Positions 1 to 7,161 of a DNA stretch of 9,677 nucleotides are shown here, piece after piece. The notes below the pieces were generated by a model, which saw only the letters and a program-made list of their open reading frames with translations, did not search any database and had not been told where the DNA came from. A program made the position numbers and the translations under genes. Each line of letters begins with the position of its first letter. The first letter of the stretch is position 1. Source of the stretch: CALALP01 sp041855735 (GTDB lineage: Bacteria > Bacillota > Clostridia > Lachnospirales > Lachnospiraceae); NCBI GenBank assembly GCA_041855735.1, contig JBHAEV010000066.1, positions 1 through 9,677 on the forward strand, written 5' to 3'.

Positions 1-648
1 AAGCATGGTCATGACATAGGAAATCGCCGGCTTCACCCAGTTTTTTCTGGCAAGGAACTGCCTTTGCTCGTTTCTGGAATGGACGGGCGTGATGTGAATC
101 GGCGTGTAGCCGGCTTGATACAGCCAAAAATACAGAATCGCGCAAATCAGCGCAATGCAGACGGTGCCGATCCAGATCATCCGGATTCCGCCGATCCCGA
201 ATAAACCCATAACACACAGAAAAACAATATAGGTACTCGAACCGACCAGAAAATTGTGGGAAATTCGCAGTATCGTACTGGAGGAGATTTCCAGCCTGCT
301 TCTTCGAAAGCGGATGAGCATCAGTTCCCCCAAAAGCACCAAAAAGCCGATGTATAAAATTCCCGCAAACACCGGCAGCAATGCCCTGTGCCACCATAAA
401 AAGAAGGAACACACAAACAAAAGTGCATGGATGCGCATTCGTCGGTAGCTGATCAAAAACATAATCAGGCATAGGCATACAAAAAGAAGAGCAAGTTCAA
501 ACAATGCGGTGATGCTTGCTCTTTCAAATAAATTATCAATAAAGGTTCCGTTCCCGATGACCACACTCGCCGCACTGAGTGCGCCAAGAAAAATAAACAG
601 GATCGATAAAAAGATGATCACCCATCTTCTACTTGGTGTATGCATCAT
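1..648 (-). CDS. Multi-pass membrane protein, N-terminal part (runs off the left end)
   Basis: From ATG at 648 the frame stays open for 216 codons to base 1 with no stop, so the gene is cut by the window edge. AGGAG at 654-658 lies 5 bases before the ATG, inside the end of the preceding gene; a second in-frame ATG follows at once (645). The gene overlaps the upstream GT2 gene by 20 bases, which suggests translational coupling. The visible protein is mostly hydrophobic. Likely membrane segments lie near residues 9-31, 49-67, 74-86, 90-112, 132-153 and 156-177, with Arg-rich stretches between (for example residues 69-72 and 113-118) that would be cytoplasmic loops. A more polar stretch from about 180 to 207 follows. 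I do not recognise the family. In this context, a polytopic glycosyltransferase, acyltransferase or other surface-glycan membrane enzyme is possible, but no diagnostic motif is in view. Confidence 0.85.
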   Translation of the reverse strand, partial: MMHTPSRRWVIIFLSILFIFLGALSAASVVIGNGTFIDNLFERASITALFELALLFVCLCLIMFLISYRRMRIHALLFVCSFFLWWHRALLPVFAGILYIGFLVLLGELMLIRFRRSRLEISSSTILRISHNFLVGSSTYIVFLCVMGLFGIGGIRMIWIGTVCIALICAILYFWLYQAGYTPIHITPVHSRNEQRQFLARKNWVKPAISYVMTML

Positions 649-1411
649 AAGAGCTCCTGTACAACCGTTTTACAATATTCGCCAATGGTTTCGGAAGCAG
701 TTCCCGAAACATTTCCTCGTCTTCCTTTCGCCTGCGGGAATCCAGAATGGCATTCATCGTTTCCGAATCCTCATGAATCCGGTAAATAATCAACGGTTTT
801 TCACAGACAATAAATCTTCCCGGCATTTTGGCCAGCTTCACAAGCACCGACCAGTCCAGTGCAAAACTGAAATCCGACAAAAACAAATCCTCCCCGCAAA
901 GCGTTTTGTCATAGGCACAGGACGGGCAGATGATCGGGTTTCCGAGCCGAAGCGCCGCCAGCTTCACCGCCGGCTTGTCCGCCTTGCTTTTTAACCGAAG
1001 CGGCAGCCGCAGCAGTTTCTTTACGATTTCCACTCTCCCGAATGATTGCAGTTTTCCCTTTCGAAGACTGACCGAAGATGTGGCAAACAGACTCATATCC
1101 GGGTATTTCCCCTTCATTTCCAGCAAAGTCCGGGTATACTGCCTGAGATAAATATCATCCTGGTGCGCAATGGTCACCAAAGGAGTGCTCGCCTTCTCAT
1201 AGGCAAAATTCCAGTCCGAACCGATTCCCGTGCTTGCCTCATGGACAAATACCTCCAGATTGTATTTGTCGGCAATCTCGTAGATAAAGGTGTTCGGTGT
1301 GGACGTGCAGATGATGATGTCCGACAAAACCGTCTGCGCCAAAAGCGAGCGGACGCAGGTTTCCAGATAGGGCGAATTCTTATATGCGCAAATGCTGAAT
1401 GTATGCCTCAT
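629..1411 (-). CDS. Glycosyltransferase family 2 protein (small, single domain)
   Basis: A 260-residue protein with a GT-A fold signature. The N-terminus (TFSICAYKNSPYLETCVRSLL, residues 4-24) matches the first strand and helix of family 2 transferases, although the usual xxPxYN is replaced by ICAYKNS. HQDDIY at 83-88 is the DXD-like site expected to hold the metal and sugar nucleotide. A later DWSVLVKLA (from 186) and YRIHEDS (from 210) fit the acceptor side of the domain. There is no signal peptide or clear membrane helix, so it probably works at the inner face of the membrane, adding one sugar to a lipid-linked glycan. Donor and acceptor cannot be read from sequence. The ATG at 1411 overlaps the stop of the isomerase gene as ATGA, and GAGGA lies just upstream, so the two genes are probably co-translated. 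The adjacent heptose isomerase makes a heptosyltransferase a reasonable guess, no more. Confidence 0.9.
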   Translation of the reverse strand: MRHTFSICAYKNSPYLETCVRSLLAQTVLSDIIICTSTPNTFIYEIADKYNLEVFVHEASTGIGSDWNFAYEKASTPLVTIAHQDDIYLRQYTRTLLEMKGKYPDMSLFATSSVSLRKGKLQSFGRVEIVKKLLRLPLRLKSKADKPAVKLAALRLGNPIICPSCAYDKTLCGEDLFLSDFSFALDWSVLVKLAKMPGRFIVCEKPLIIYRIHEDSETMNAILDSRRRKEDEEMFRELLPKPLANIVKRLYRSSYDAYTK

Positions 1412-2100
1412 GCTTCCTCACCGAAAAATTCTTCTTCCAGTTCCAGACAAAGCGCGTGATAAATCGGCAAATGTCTTTCCTGTATCTCGTAGGTTTCTGA
1501 GCTTGGAACAATCACACTCACATCCGACAGCTCCTTCAGCAAACCGCCGTCCTTTCCGGAAAGCAGTATCACTTTCAAACCCCTGGCCTTTGCGACGACC
1601 GCGGCATAGGTCAGATTCCCGGCATTGCCGGAAGTGGAAATTGCCAAAAACACATCCCCCGCCTCTCCGTAACCGCACACCTGCTGCGCATATATCATAT
1701 CCGCGTTTACATCATTGGAAAACGCGGTATTCAGACTTTGATGATTGTGCAGGGCGATCGCCGGCAACGCCCCCTGCAAACTTTGTGAGAGTATCTCCCC
1801 GATATTCCCGACAAATACCGGAACGGGCTTCCCTTTTCCGGAAAGCCTGTTCCCGAAATCTTCCTGTATCTCGATCAGCCTTGCCTGTTCTTCCTTTGAA
1901 ACACTTCGTTTCCGAACAAAGCCCTTCATCAACTCACCGACGATGTGATCGGCATCCGCACAGCTGCCGCCGTTTCCGGCAACCAGAAGTTTATGTTTTT
2001 GTGAAAATGCGTTCTTCAACAGAATAAAACATTGTTCTATTTCGTTTTGAATCGGAGCCAGGTCCGGATAACGCTTTGTCAAATTTTTTATATACTTCAT
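1408..2100 (-). CDS. gmhA: GmhA-like D-sedoheptulose-7-phosphate isomerase (SIS domain)
   Basis: GmhA converts sedoheptulose 7-phosphate to D-glycero-D-manno-heptose 7-phosphate, the first step towards nucleotide-activated heptose. This 230-residue SIS protein keeps the family marks: AGNGGSCADADHIVGEL (41-57) for phosphosugar binding, FSNDVNADMIYAQQV (127-141), and the SIS core AISTSGNAGN (153-162). The four metal/active-site residues known from E. coli GmhA (His61, Glu65, Gln172, His180) have spacing-perfect counterparts at H52, E56, Q207 and H215. It is longer than the roughly 190-residue E. coli enzyme. The extra length is mainly an insert around residues 64-110 between the GNGGS helix and the FSND segment. 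The ATG overlaps the stop of the AI-2E gene (ATGA), with GGAG/AAGGG upstream; its own stop overlaps the next ATG. Heptose would be an unusual sugar in a Gram-positive surface glycan, but it is known in some S-layer glycans. Other heptose genes (gmhB, hddA, hddC types) are not in view. Confidence 0.83.
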   Translation of the reverse strand: MKYIKNLTKRYPDLAPIQNEIEQCFILLKNAFSQKHKLLVAGNGGSCADADHIVGELMKGFVRKRSVSKEEQARLIEIQEDFGNRLSGKGKPVPVFVGNIGEILSQSLQGALPAIALHNHQSLNTAFSNDVNADMIYAQQVCGYGEAGDVFLAISTSGNAGNLTYAAVVAKARGLKVILLSGKDGGLLKELSDVSVIVPSSETYEIQERHLPIYHALCLELEEEFFGEEA

Positions 2101-3254
2101 ATCCCTTCTCCGTGTTGTATGTTTTCATGTACTTTTTCCCGCAATAACCGATATGCGGTCGCCACCAGAGGAATAAAAAACAGCATACCCGTCACACCGA
2201 ACAGTCCGCTTCCGACCACCACGGATACAAAAATCCATATCCCGGGCAAACCGATGGAAGACCCCACCACTTTCGGATAAATGAGCTGATTCTCCAGCTG
2301 CTGCAGCACATTGATATAGACGACGAACAGAAGCGCCTGCACCGGTGATTCCGTAAATATCATGATAAAGCCGACCGCCGCTCCGATGTAAGCTCCGAAA
2401 ATCGGAATAATCGCCGTCGCCCCCACAACCACACCGATCATGACCGCATAGGGAAACCGTAGAATCATCATCCCGATTGCACAGAGCGTTCCGAGAATCA
2501 TCGCTTCCAACACCTGTCCGACAATAAAGCTGTGAAAGCTCTCGTCCAGAATCTTTACAACATGGCTCAGTCTTCGGCTGATCTGCGGCTCCACAAACCG
2601 GTTTACCAGCAAACCAAGCTGGCGTAATAAATTTTCCTTTCCCGCCAGCAGATAGAAGGCAAAAATAAAACCCATAAATATGTTCAAAGTCGTTCCGATC
2701 GCCGAATTCAGAATGCCCATCGTTCCCGATATTCCGTCCTTTTGCAGCCACCCCAGCACATTCTTGACCATCTCCGTTACGTCCGCCGATGTGATTCCGG
2801 CATTCAGCGGATTGTCCTGCAAAAACTGCCCGATAAACTGATAAAACTCGGTTCTCTCGAAGTCCTGTATAACATTCGCAATTTTTTGAGTAAATTCCGG
2901 CATTTTGTTGATTATGGTATTGACGGCAGTCTGCATCTGCGGAATGACCATGACCAAAATCAAAGCGATAATCAAAACAAACGAAAGAAGCGCCAGGATG
3001 ATGGAGACCATTCGCTTGAACTTTCCGAGCAACGGTATTTGCCCGGAAAGTTTATTCAAAAATCGTTTCTCATAAAATGACATGGTAATATTGAGGATAT
3101 AGGCGATGGCCAATCCCATCAGAAGCGGCGACGCCACCCGGACAAACAGTCCGATTTTTCCGACAACCATATCCCAGTATTTGATTCCGAGTATCAGTGC
3201 AAAGATGAAAATTGCACTGGGTAAAATGCCTGATAATATCCTTCTGCCTCTCAT
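2097..3254 (-). CDS. AI-2E family (UPF0118/PerM-like) transporter
   Basis: A 385-residue polytopic protein with the AI-2E/UPF0118 layout. Hydrophobic segments lie near residues 8-26 and 35-57, then a long one at 83-106. A mostly polar region (about 107-180) follows, then segments at 183-204, 243-265, 270-300, 304-318 and 336-370. Family marks are AIIPIFGAYIGAAVG (281-295), QLENQLIYPKVVG (319-331) and the C-terminal GVTGMLFFIPLVA (353-365). Characterised members include TqsA, linked to autoinducer-2 export, and members reported as cation/proton antiporters, so the substrate cannot be named from family alone. The start at 3254 has AAGGGGA (3259-3265) upstream. The gene follows the giant glycosyltransferase after 37 bp and overlaps the isomerase gene by four bases. 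Its place inside a glycan operon is odd for this family and suggests a role tied to the envelope polymer or to ion balance there; that is inference. Confidence 0.92.
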   Translation of the reverse strand: MRGRRILSGILPSAIFIFALILGIKYWDMVVGKIGLFVRVASPLLMGLAIAYILNITMSFYEKRFLNKLSGQIPLLGKFKRMVSIILALLSFVLIIALILVMVIPQMQTAVNTIINKMPEFTQKIANVIQDFERTEFYQFIGQFLQDNPLNAGITSADVTEMVKNVLGWLQKDGISGTMGILNSAIGTTLNIFMGFIFAFYLLAGKENLLRQLGLLVNRFVEPQISRRLSHVVKILDESFHSFIVGQVLEAMILGTLCAIGMMILRFPYAVMIGVVVGATAIIPIFGAYIGAAVGFIMIFTESPVQALLFVVYINVLQQLENQLIYPKVVGSSIGLPGIWIFVSVVVGSGLFGVTGMLFFIPLVATAYRLLREKVHENIQHGEGI

Positions 3255-3291
3255 TTTGTCCCCTTTTTTCTTCCCGGGGGAAATTCATCCC

Positions 3292-6200
3292 TCAGGCAAA
3301 TTCGTCCCGAATAATGCGATACGCCCCCTCGCAGCTGTTGTTCTCCTTGATGTATTCCACGGATTTTAGCGAGATCTCCTTGATTTTTTGCGGATTGTCA
3401 TACAAGTCCAGCACCGTTTTTGCAAATCCGTCTTCCGTATCTTCCACATGCAGGACATGACCCGCCCGAGGTATTCCCTCCGCACCGACACTTGTCGTCA
3501 CAATCGCACATCCGTTGTACAATGCCTCCACCACCTTGCCCTTGACTCCGGCACCATAGCGAAGCGGTACAACCACCATTTTGGTTTCGTCATAAAGACG
3601 CTCCAGCTCTTCATCGCTGACAAAACCCTTGAACACAATCCCGGCATCCGGGTTGTGCATGTTTTTGATCTCTTCGGTCGCATTGGAACCCACAATGTAG
3701 AAATTGATCTTCTTCTTTGCCCGGATTTTCGGGAAAATCGCATTCACGAACCATTTGACGGCATCCGCGTTCGGCGGATGAGAAAATCCGCCCACAAAGA
3801 GCAAGCCCTCATTTTTCTCATAATCCCTGGACGAAACATCTTTGAATTCATCGTACACATAGGCGGTAATCGCCTTGATGGAAATCTCCGGATCGATGTC
3901 CTTGACGGCATCCACCTCGATTTGCGACGGATAATAGCTCATATCCGCCTTATACATCAGATTCAGCTCCAATCCCTTCCAGTATTCGCTTTCTTCCAAT
4001 GTCTTCGGATTCCGGTTCAGTTCATACTCTCGGCGCAGTCGCAGAAAATGCAGATCATGACCGTAATAAACCACCTTGATTTTGGTGTTGTCCTTGATAA
4101 AATCAATATACTTCGACGCGATATGCGGTCGGTTCAGATATGCCACATGAATGTCCTTTTCATGTTTTCGGATCCAGTCCCAGATCTCCACCTGCATCTT
4201 CTGCCCGTACAGCACTTCGATTCCCATGTTTTCAAGCATCGAAGTGTACGGCTCTTCTTTTGCGAAATTGTCTCCGAGAAATTTTACGACAAATCCCTGT
4301 TTTATCAGCATTTTCAAATATTGAAATGTCGTCTTGGAACCGGCATCTTTGTCCACGGTCGGAACATAGTGATCCACAAAGAGAACCATCTTCTTTTTGA
4401 AACTTCTCTCCCTCGCCCGAAACGGATCCGGATTTCCGTCATTGATTCCCTGCTTCGCAAACTCTTTCGCCCATTTTTCCCGAAGCTTGACGGAGTTTTC
4501 CACCTGATATCGCTTCAGTCCCGTGCCCTGTACATCCGTTCCGTTGGAAATGCCTTCAAAGTGAATGACCACGGACTTCGGCTGCAATACCACCTTGTAA
4601 CCTGCCTTCCTCACTTCAAATGCCAGATCCGAGTCCTCACAATAAGCGGGCGCATATCTGGTGTCAAACCCGCCGATTTGCTCCCAAAGCGATCTGCCGA
4701 TTAAAATCGCCGCCCCGGAAATATAGTCCACTTCTTTTACATAATTGTATTCACACTGATCCGGGTCGTCGAGCCGTCCGTAATTCCATCCGGATCCGTC
4801 GCTCCACAAAATCCCGCCCGCTTCCTGCAAACGACCGTCGGGATAGATCAGTTTGGAACCCGTCATCCCGATGGAAGCATCTTTTTCCATCAACTCCACC
4901 AAAGAAGACAGCCAGTTTTTCGTCACCTTGGTGTCATTGTTCAGGAACATGATATACTTCCCTCGCGCCTTTGCCGCCGCCTGATTGCAATTTTTTACAA
5001 ATCCCTGATTGGTTTCATTGCGGCTGATGACCAGGTTCTTGGTATAGTCCGAAAGCTCCTTCGTGGCATCCGTCGACACATCATCCGCGATGATCACTTC
5101 GTAGCTCACATCCTTTGTATGCTCCAGGATCGAAACCAGACAGGCATAGGTATAGTGAATCTGATTGTAAACCGGAATCACGATGCTGACTTTCGGCGCA
5201 TCCTCATACGGGAACATCAACTTTCCGTGTTTTGCGAAGTCTTCCCCGATCTTACTTTCTCCCGCCAGTTGAAGCTGCCCCTCTTTCGTGGTATGCAGTC
5301 GTAAAAACTCCTTCGGATTTTTCACCGCCAATTTGACAGCCTTTAAATTTCTTCTGCCGGCACTGCCCTGCGGATAGGCTTCATCCAGCTTGCGAACGAT
5401 CTTTCGCTTCGCACGGTAGATCAGAGCCTCATGCTTTTGAAGATGATGTACCGACTTGATCAATTCCGTATTTTCATGCCGCAAATCTGCAATGATTTTT
5501 TCCAGATTCACCACATGATTGTCCGTCAGACGCTTGACCTTTGTCATCTTCTTGATGGTCGCATCCCTGTCCGCCACCTGCGCCTTGATTCCCCGTTCTC
5601 TCTCCCTTGATATGATCAGTTGATTCTCCAGGTGATAAATGAACTTATCCGTCTTCGGTGTGACAAAGTAATTGTCCAGATAAATTTTCTGGGTGTCCCC
5701 ATGCACCTTTTCCTGAAAGTCCCGTTCAAGCCGCTCATACCTCTTGACATCTTCCTCCGTGATCCCAAACCCGGAAAACAGGGAGAGAATATCGCTTTCA
5801 TTCCGGATTTCCAGCCTGTGGGAAAAGCTTTCAAACAAACCTTTCAATGCGCGATACCACAAGTATTTTTTTTCCAGGGGCAGCGTTTCCACCCATTCAT
5901 AGTCAATGCCCGTAAAAACCCCATTCGGCGTTTTCCCGGTTTCTTTGTCCTCATCCGGCAAAAGGAAATTGTCAAAAATCGCATCATGATTCGAACTTCC
6001 GCTTTGCCCGATAATACTTTCCAAGGCATCCTTCACCAGGTCCGCCGGCAATTCTCCGTTTACAATATTCTCACCGATCATCGCGGTCAGGCTCCTGCCT
6101 TTTACAAACGGAAAAAATGCGCTTTCTCCGTTTTCGCTGTACTCCCCCTTAAGATATTTTACATTCGGGTTTTCTTTCAACAGTTTGTCATACTTCTCAC

Positions 6201-7143
6201 GCAATGATGCGATATGCCCCTTACTTTCTTTCGTAAGTGCCGTCTTTGCCACCACTTTCTTCCCGTTTCTTTCCAGAATCGAAGTCTTGATGCGATATTC
6301 CTTCTTTCTGGTGCGATTGTATTTGATATAAATCGCCTCTTCCGCCTTACCGACCAGCACGATGTAGGAATTGTTCAGACTGGTAAAATCACCGGTTTCG
6401 GTACTTTTGGCAAGTTCTGCGGCAATGTCCGTATTTAAAAATTTCGGATAATTGTATGCCGGCAGATACCTTGCCACCTCTCCCTTGCTCGGCAGATACC
6501 GGTCCGAAAACAAGGTAAACAAAAGGCGATAGTCATAGAGCGGATAATAAAAATGGTATTCTTCGCAGCCGATCTCTTTTAAAATGCCGCAAAGCTCATT
6601 TTTGCTCATGCAATCCTGTGTATGTCTGCTTCCCGACAAATACATGATCCCGAAACGATTGTCAAAGGCAAGCACCAGTTTCGCATCGGCATTGTCCGGA
6701 TTCAGCATCTTGCGGCATCTTCCGATATTTCCTGCATCGGAGATGCGGATGCCCTTACCGATCTCATTTCCGAGGAAAATGATGTAATCAAACGAATATT
6801 CTCCCCCATCACCCGCCGGTTTCTCTTTCTTTGTTTCATACAAAGACGAAATAAAGCGAATCTCCCGATCCGGAAATCTGGTCCGTATAAACTCTTCGGC
6901 AAATTCATCTTCGACCAGAACCGTCACTCTTAAATTTTTTTGAAACAGCGGTGACAGATGAGAGCCGAACTCATCATTGATGACCAGTATCGATGCGTTT
7001 TCCCGAAAATCAATCCATTCGATTGCACCCTCTCTTTGATTGGAAAAGACATACAAATTTTCCAATCCGGGATTCTCACGCAGCAGCGTTTCTTCATCAT
7101 TCTGATACTGTTGCAACAGTCGGAGTAAATTCTCTCTGTCCAT
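3292..7143 (-). CDS. Giant fused methyltransferase-like / kinase-like / coiled-coil / GT2 / GT4 protein
   Basis: This 1283-residue protein probably builds and ends a glycan chain at the cytoplasmic membrane face. Domains in order: (1) residues ~45-265, methyltransferase-like, with a Rossmann-type start (ILVINDEFG, 52-60), FDYIIFLGNEIG (118-129) and LAFDNRFGIMYLSG (158-171), but no standard glycine-rich SAM motif; (2) ~268-450, kinase-like, with K300 (VVAK), the catalytic-loop pair D387/N392 and the metal Asp D414 in GIDYEW; (3) ~500-575, coiled coil; (4) ~646-895, GT2, with VSIVIPVYN (652-660), ADD (686-688), NND (735-737) and ED (836-837); (5) ~918-1283, GT4, with LLFVGGFSHPPNADAV (1114-1129) and PLRYGAGVKGKVVEAL (1193-1208), where the first Glu of the usual EX7E is absent. 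No signal peptide. Known relatives by architecture are WbdD (methyltransferase, kinase, coiled coil) and WsaE (methyltransferase plus two rhamnosyltransferases). The ATG at 7143 has AAAGGAG at 7148-7154 and lies 18 bp after wzt. Product chemistry is unproven; rhamnose is suggested by the adjacent rfbC. Confidence 0.92.
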   Translation of the reverse strand: MDRENLLRLLQQYQNDEETLLRENPGLENLYVFSNQREGAIEWIDFRENASILVINDEFGSHLSPLFQKNLRVTVLVEDEFAEEFIRTRFPDREIRFISSLYETKKEKPAGDGGEYSFDYIIFLGNEIGKGIRISDAGNIGRCRKMLNPDNADAKLVLAFDNRFGIMYLSGSRHTQDCMSKNELCGILKEIGCEEYHFYYPLYDYRLLFTLFSDRYLPSKGEVARYLPAYNYPKFLNTDIAAELAKSTETGDFTSLNNSYIVLVGKAEEAIYIKYNRTRKKEYRIKTSILERNGKKVVAKTALTKESKGHIASLREKYDKLLKENPNVKYLKGEYSENGESAFFPFVKGRSLTAMIGENIVNGELPADLVKDALESIIGQSGSSNHDAIFDNFLLPDEDKETGKTPNGVFTGIDYEWVETLPLEKKYLWYRALKGLFESFSHRLEIRNESDILSLFSGFGITEEDVKRYERLERDFQEKVHGDTQKIYLDNYFVTPKTDKFIYHLENQLIISRERERGIKAQVADRDATIKKMTKVKRLTDNHVVNLEKIIADLRHENTELIKSVHHLQKHEALIYRAKRKIVRKLDEAYPQGSAGRRNLKAVKLAVKNPKEFLRLHTTKEGQLQLAGESKIGEDFAKHGKLMFPYEDAPKVSIVIPVYNQIHYTYACLVSILEHTKDVSYEVIIADDVSTDATKELSDYTKNLVISRNETNQGFVKNCNQAAAKARGKYIMFLNNDTKVTKNWLSSLVELMEKDASIGMTGSKLIYPDGRLQEAGGILWSDGSGWNYGRLDDPDQCEYNYVKEVDYISGAAILIGRSLWEQIGGFDTRYAPAYCEDSDLAFEVRKAGYKVVLQPKSVVIHFEGISNGTDVQGTGLKRYQVENSVKLREKWAKEFAKQGINDGNPDPFRARERSFKKKMVLFVDHYVPTVDKDAGSKTTFQYLKMLIKQGFVVKFLGDNFAKEEPYTSMLENMGIEVLYGQKMQVEIWDWIRKHEKDIHVAYLNRPHIASKYIDFIKDNTKIKVVYYGHDLHFLRLRREYELNRNPKTLEESEYWKGLELNLMYKADMSYYPSQIEVDAVKDIDPEISIKAITAYVYDEFKDVSSRDYEKNEGLLFVGGFSHPPNADAVKWFVNAIFPKIRAKKKINFYIVGSNATEEIKNMHNPDAGIVFKGFVSDEELERLYDETKMVVVPLRYGAGVKGKVVEALYNGCAIVTTSVGAEGIPRAGHVLHVEDTEDGFAKTVLDLYDNPQKIKEISLKSVEYIKENNSCEGAYRIIRDEFA

Positions 7144-7161
7144 ACTTCTCCTTTGTTTTTG

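Noticed and set aside
509..994. A 161-codon plus-strand frame across the GT2 and membrane protein genes.
   Set aside because: It is antisense to two supported genes with ribosome sites, and shows no recognisable domain.
1193..1206. Absence of the first Glu of the EX7E motif in the GT4 domain, considered as a sign of inactivation.
   Set aside because: The PLRYGAGVKGKVVEA form is, as I recall, common in this GT4 subgroup, so it is likely a subfamily trait. The positions given are protein residues of the giant protein (DNA about 3526-3567).
3271..3282. TTCCCGGGGGAA inverted repeat just after the giant gene, considered as a terminator.
   Set aside because: The arms are five bases with only a two-base centre, so no stable hairpin can form, and the next gene starts close by with its own ribosome site.
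3388..4704. A 438-codon plus-strand reading frame opposite the GT2/GT4 part of the giant gene.
   Set aside because: It is antisense to a well-supported coding region, has a His/Arg/Ile/Phe-rich composition typical of a shadow frame, shows no domain and lacks a clear ribosome site.
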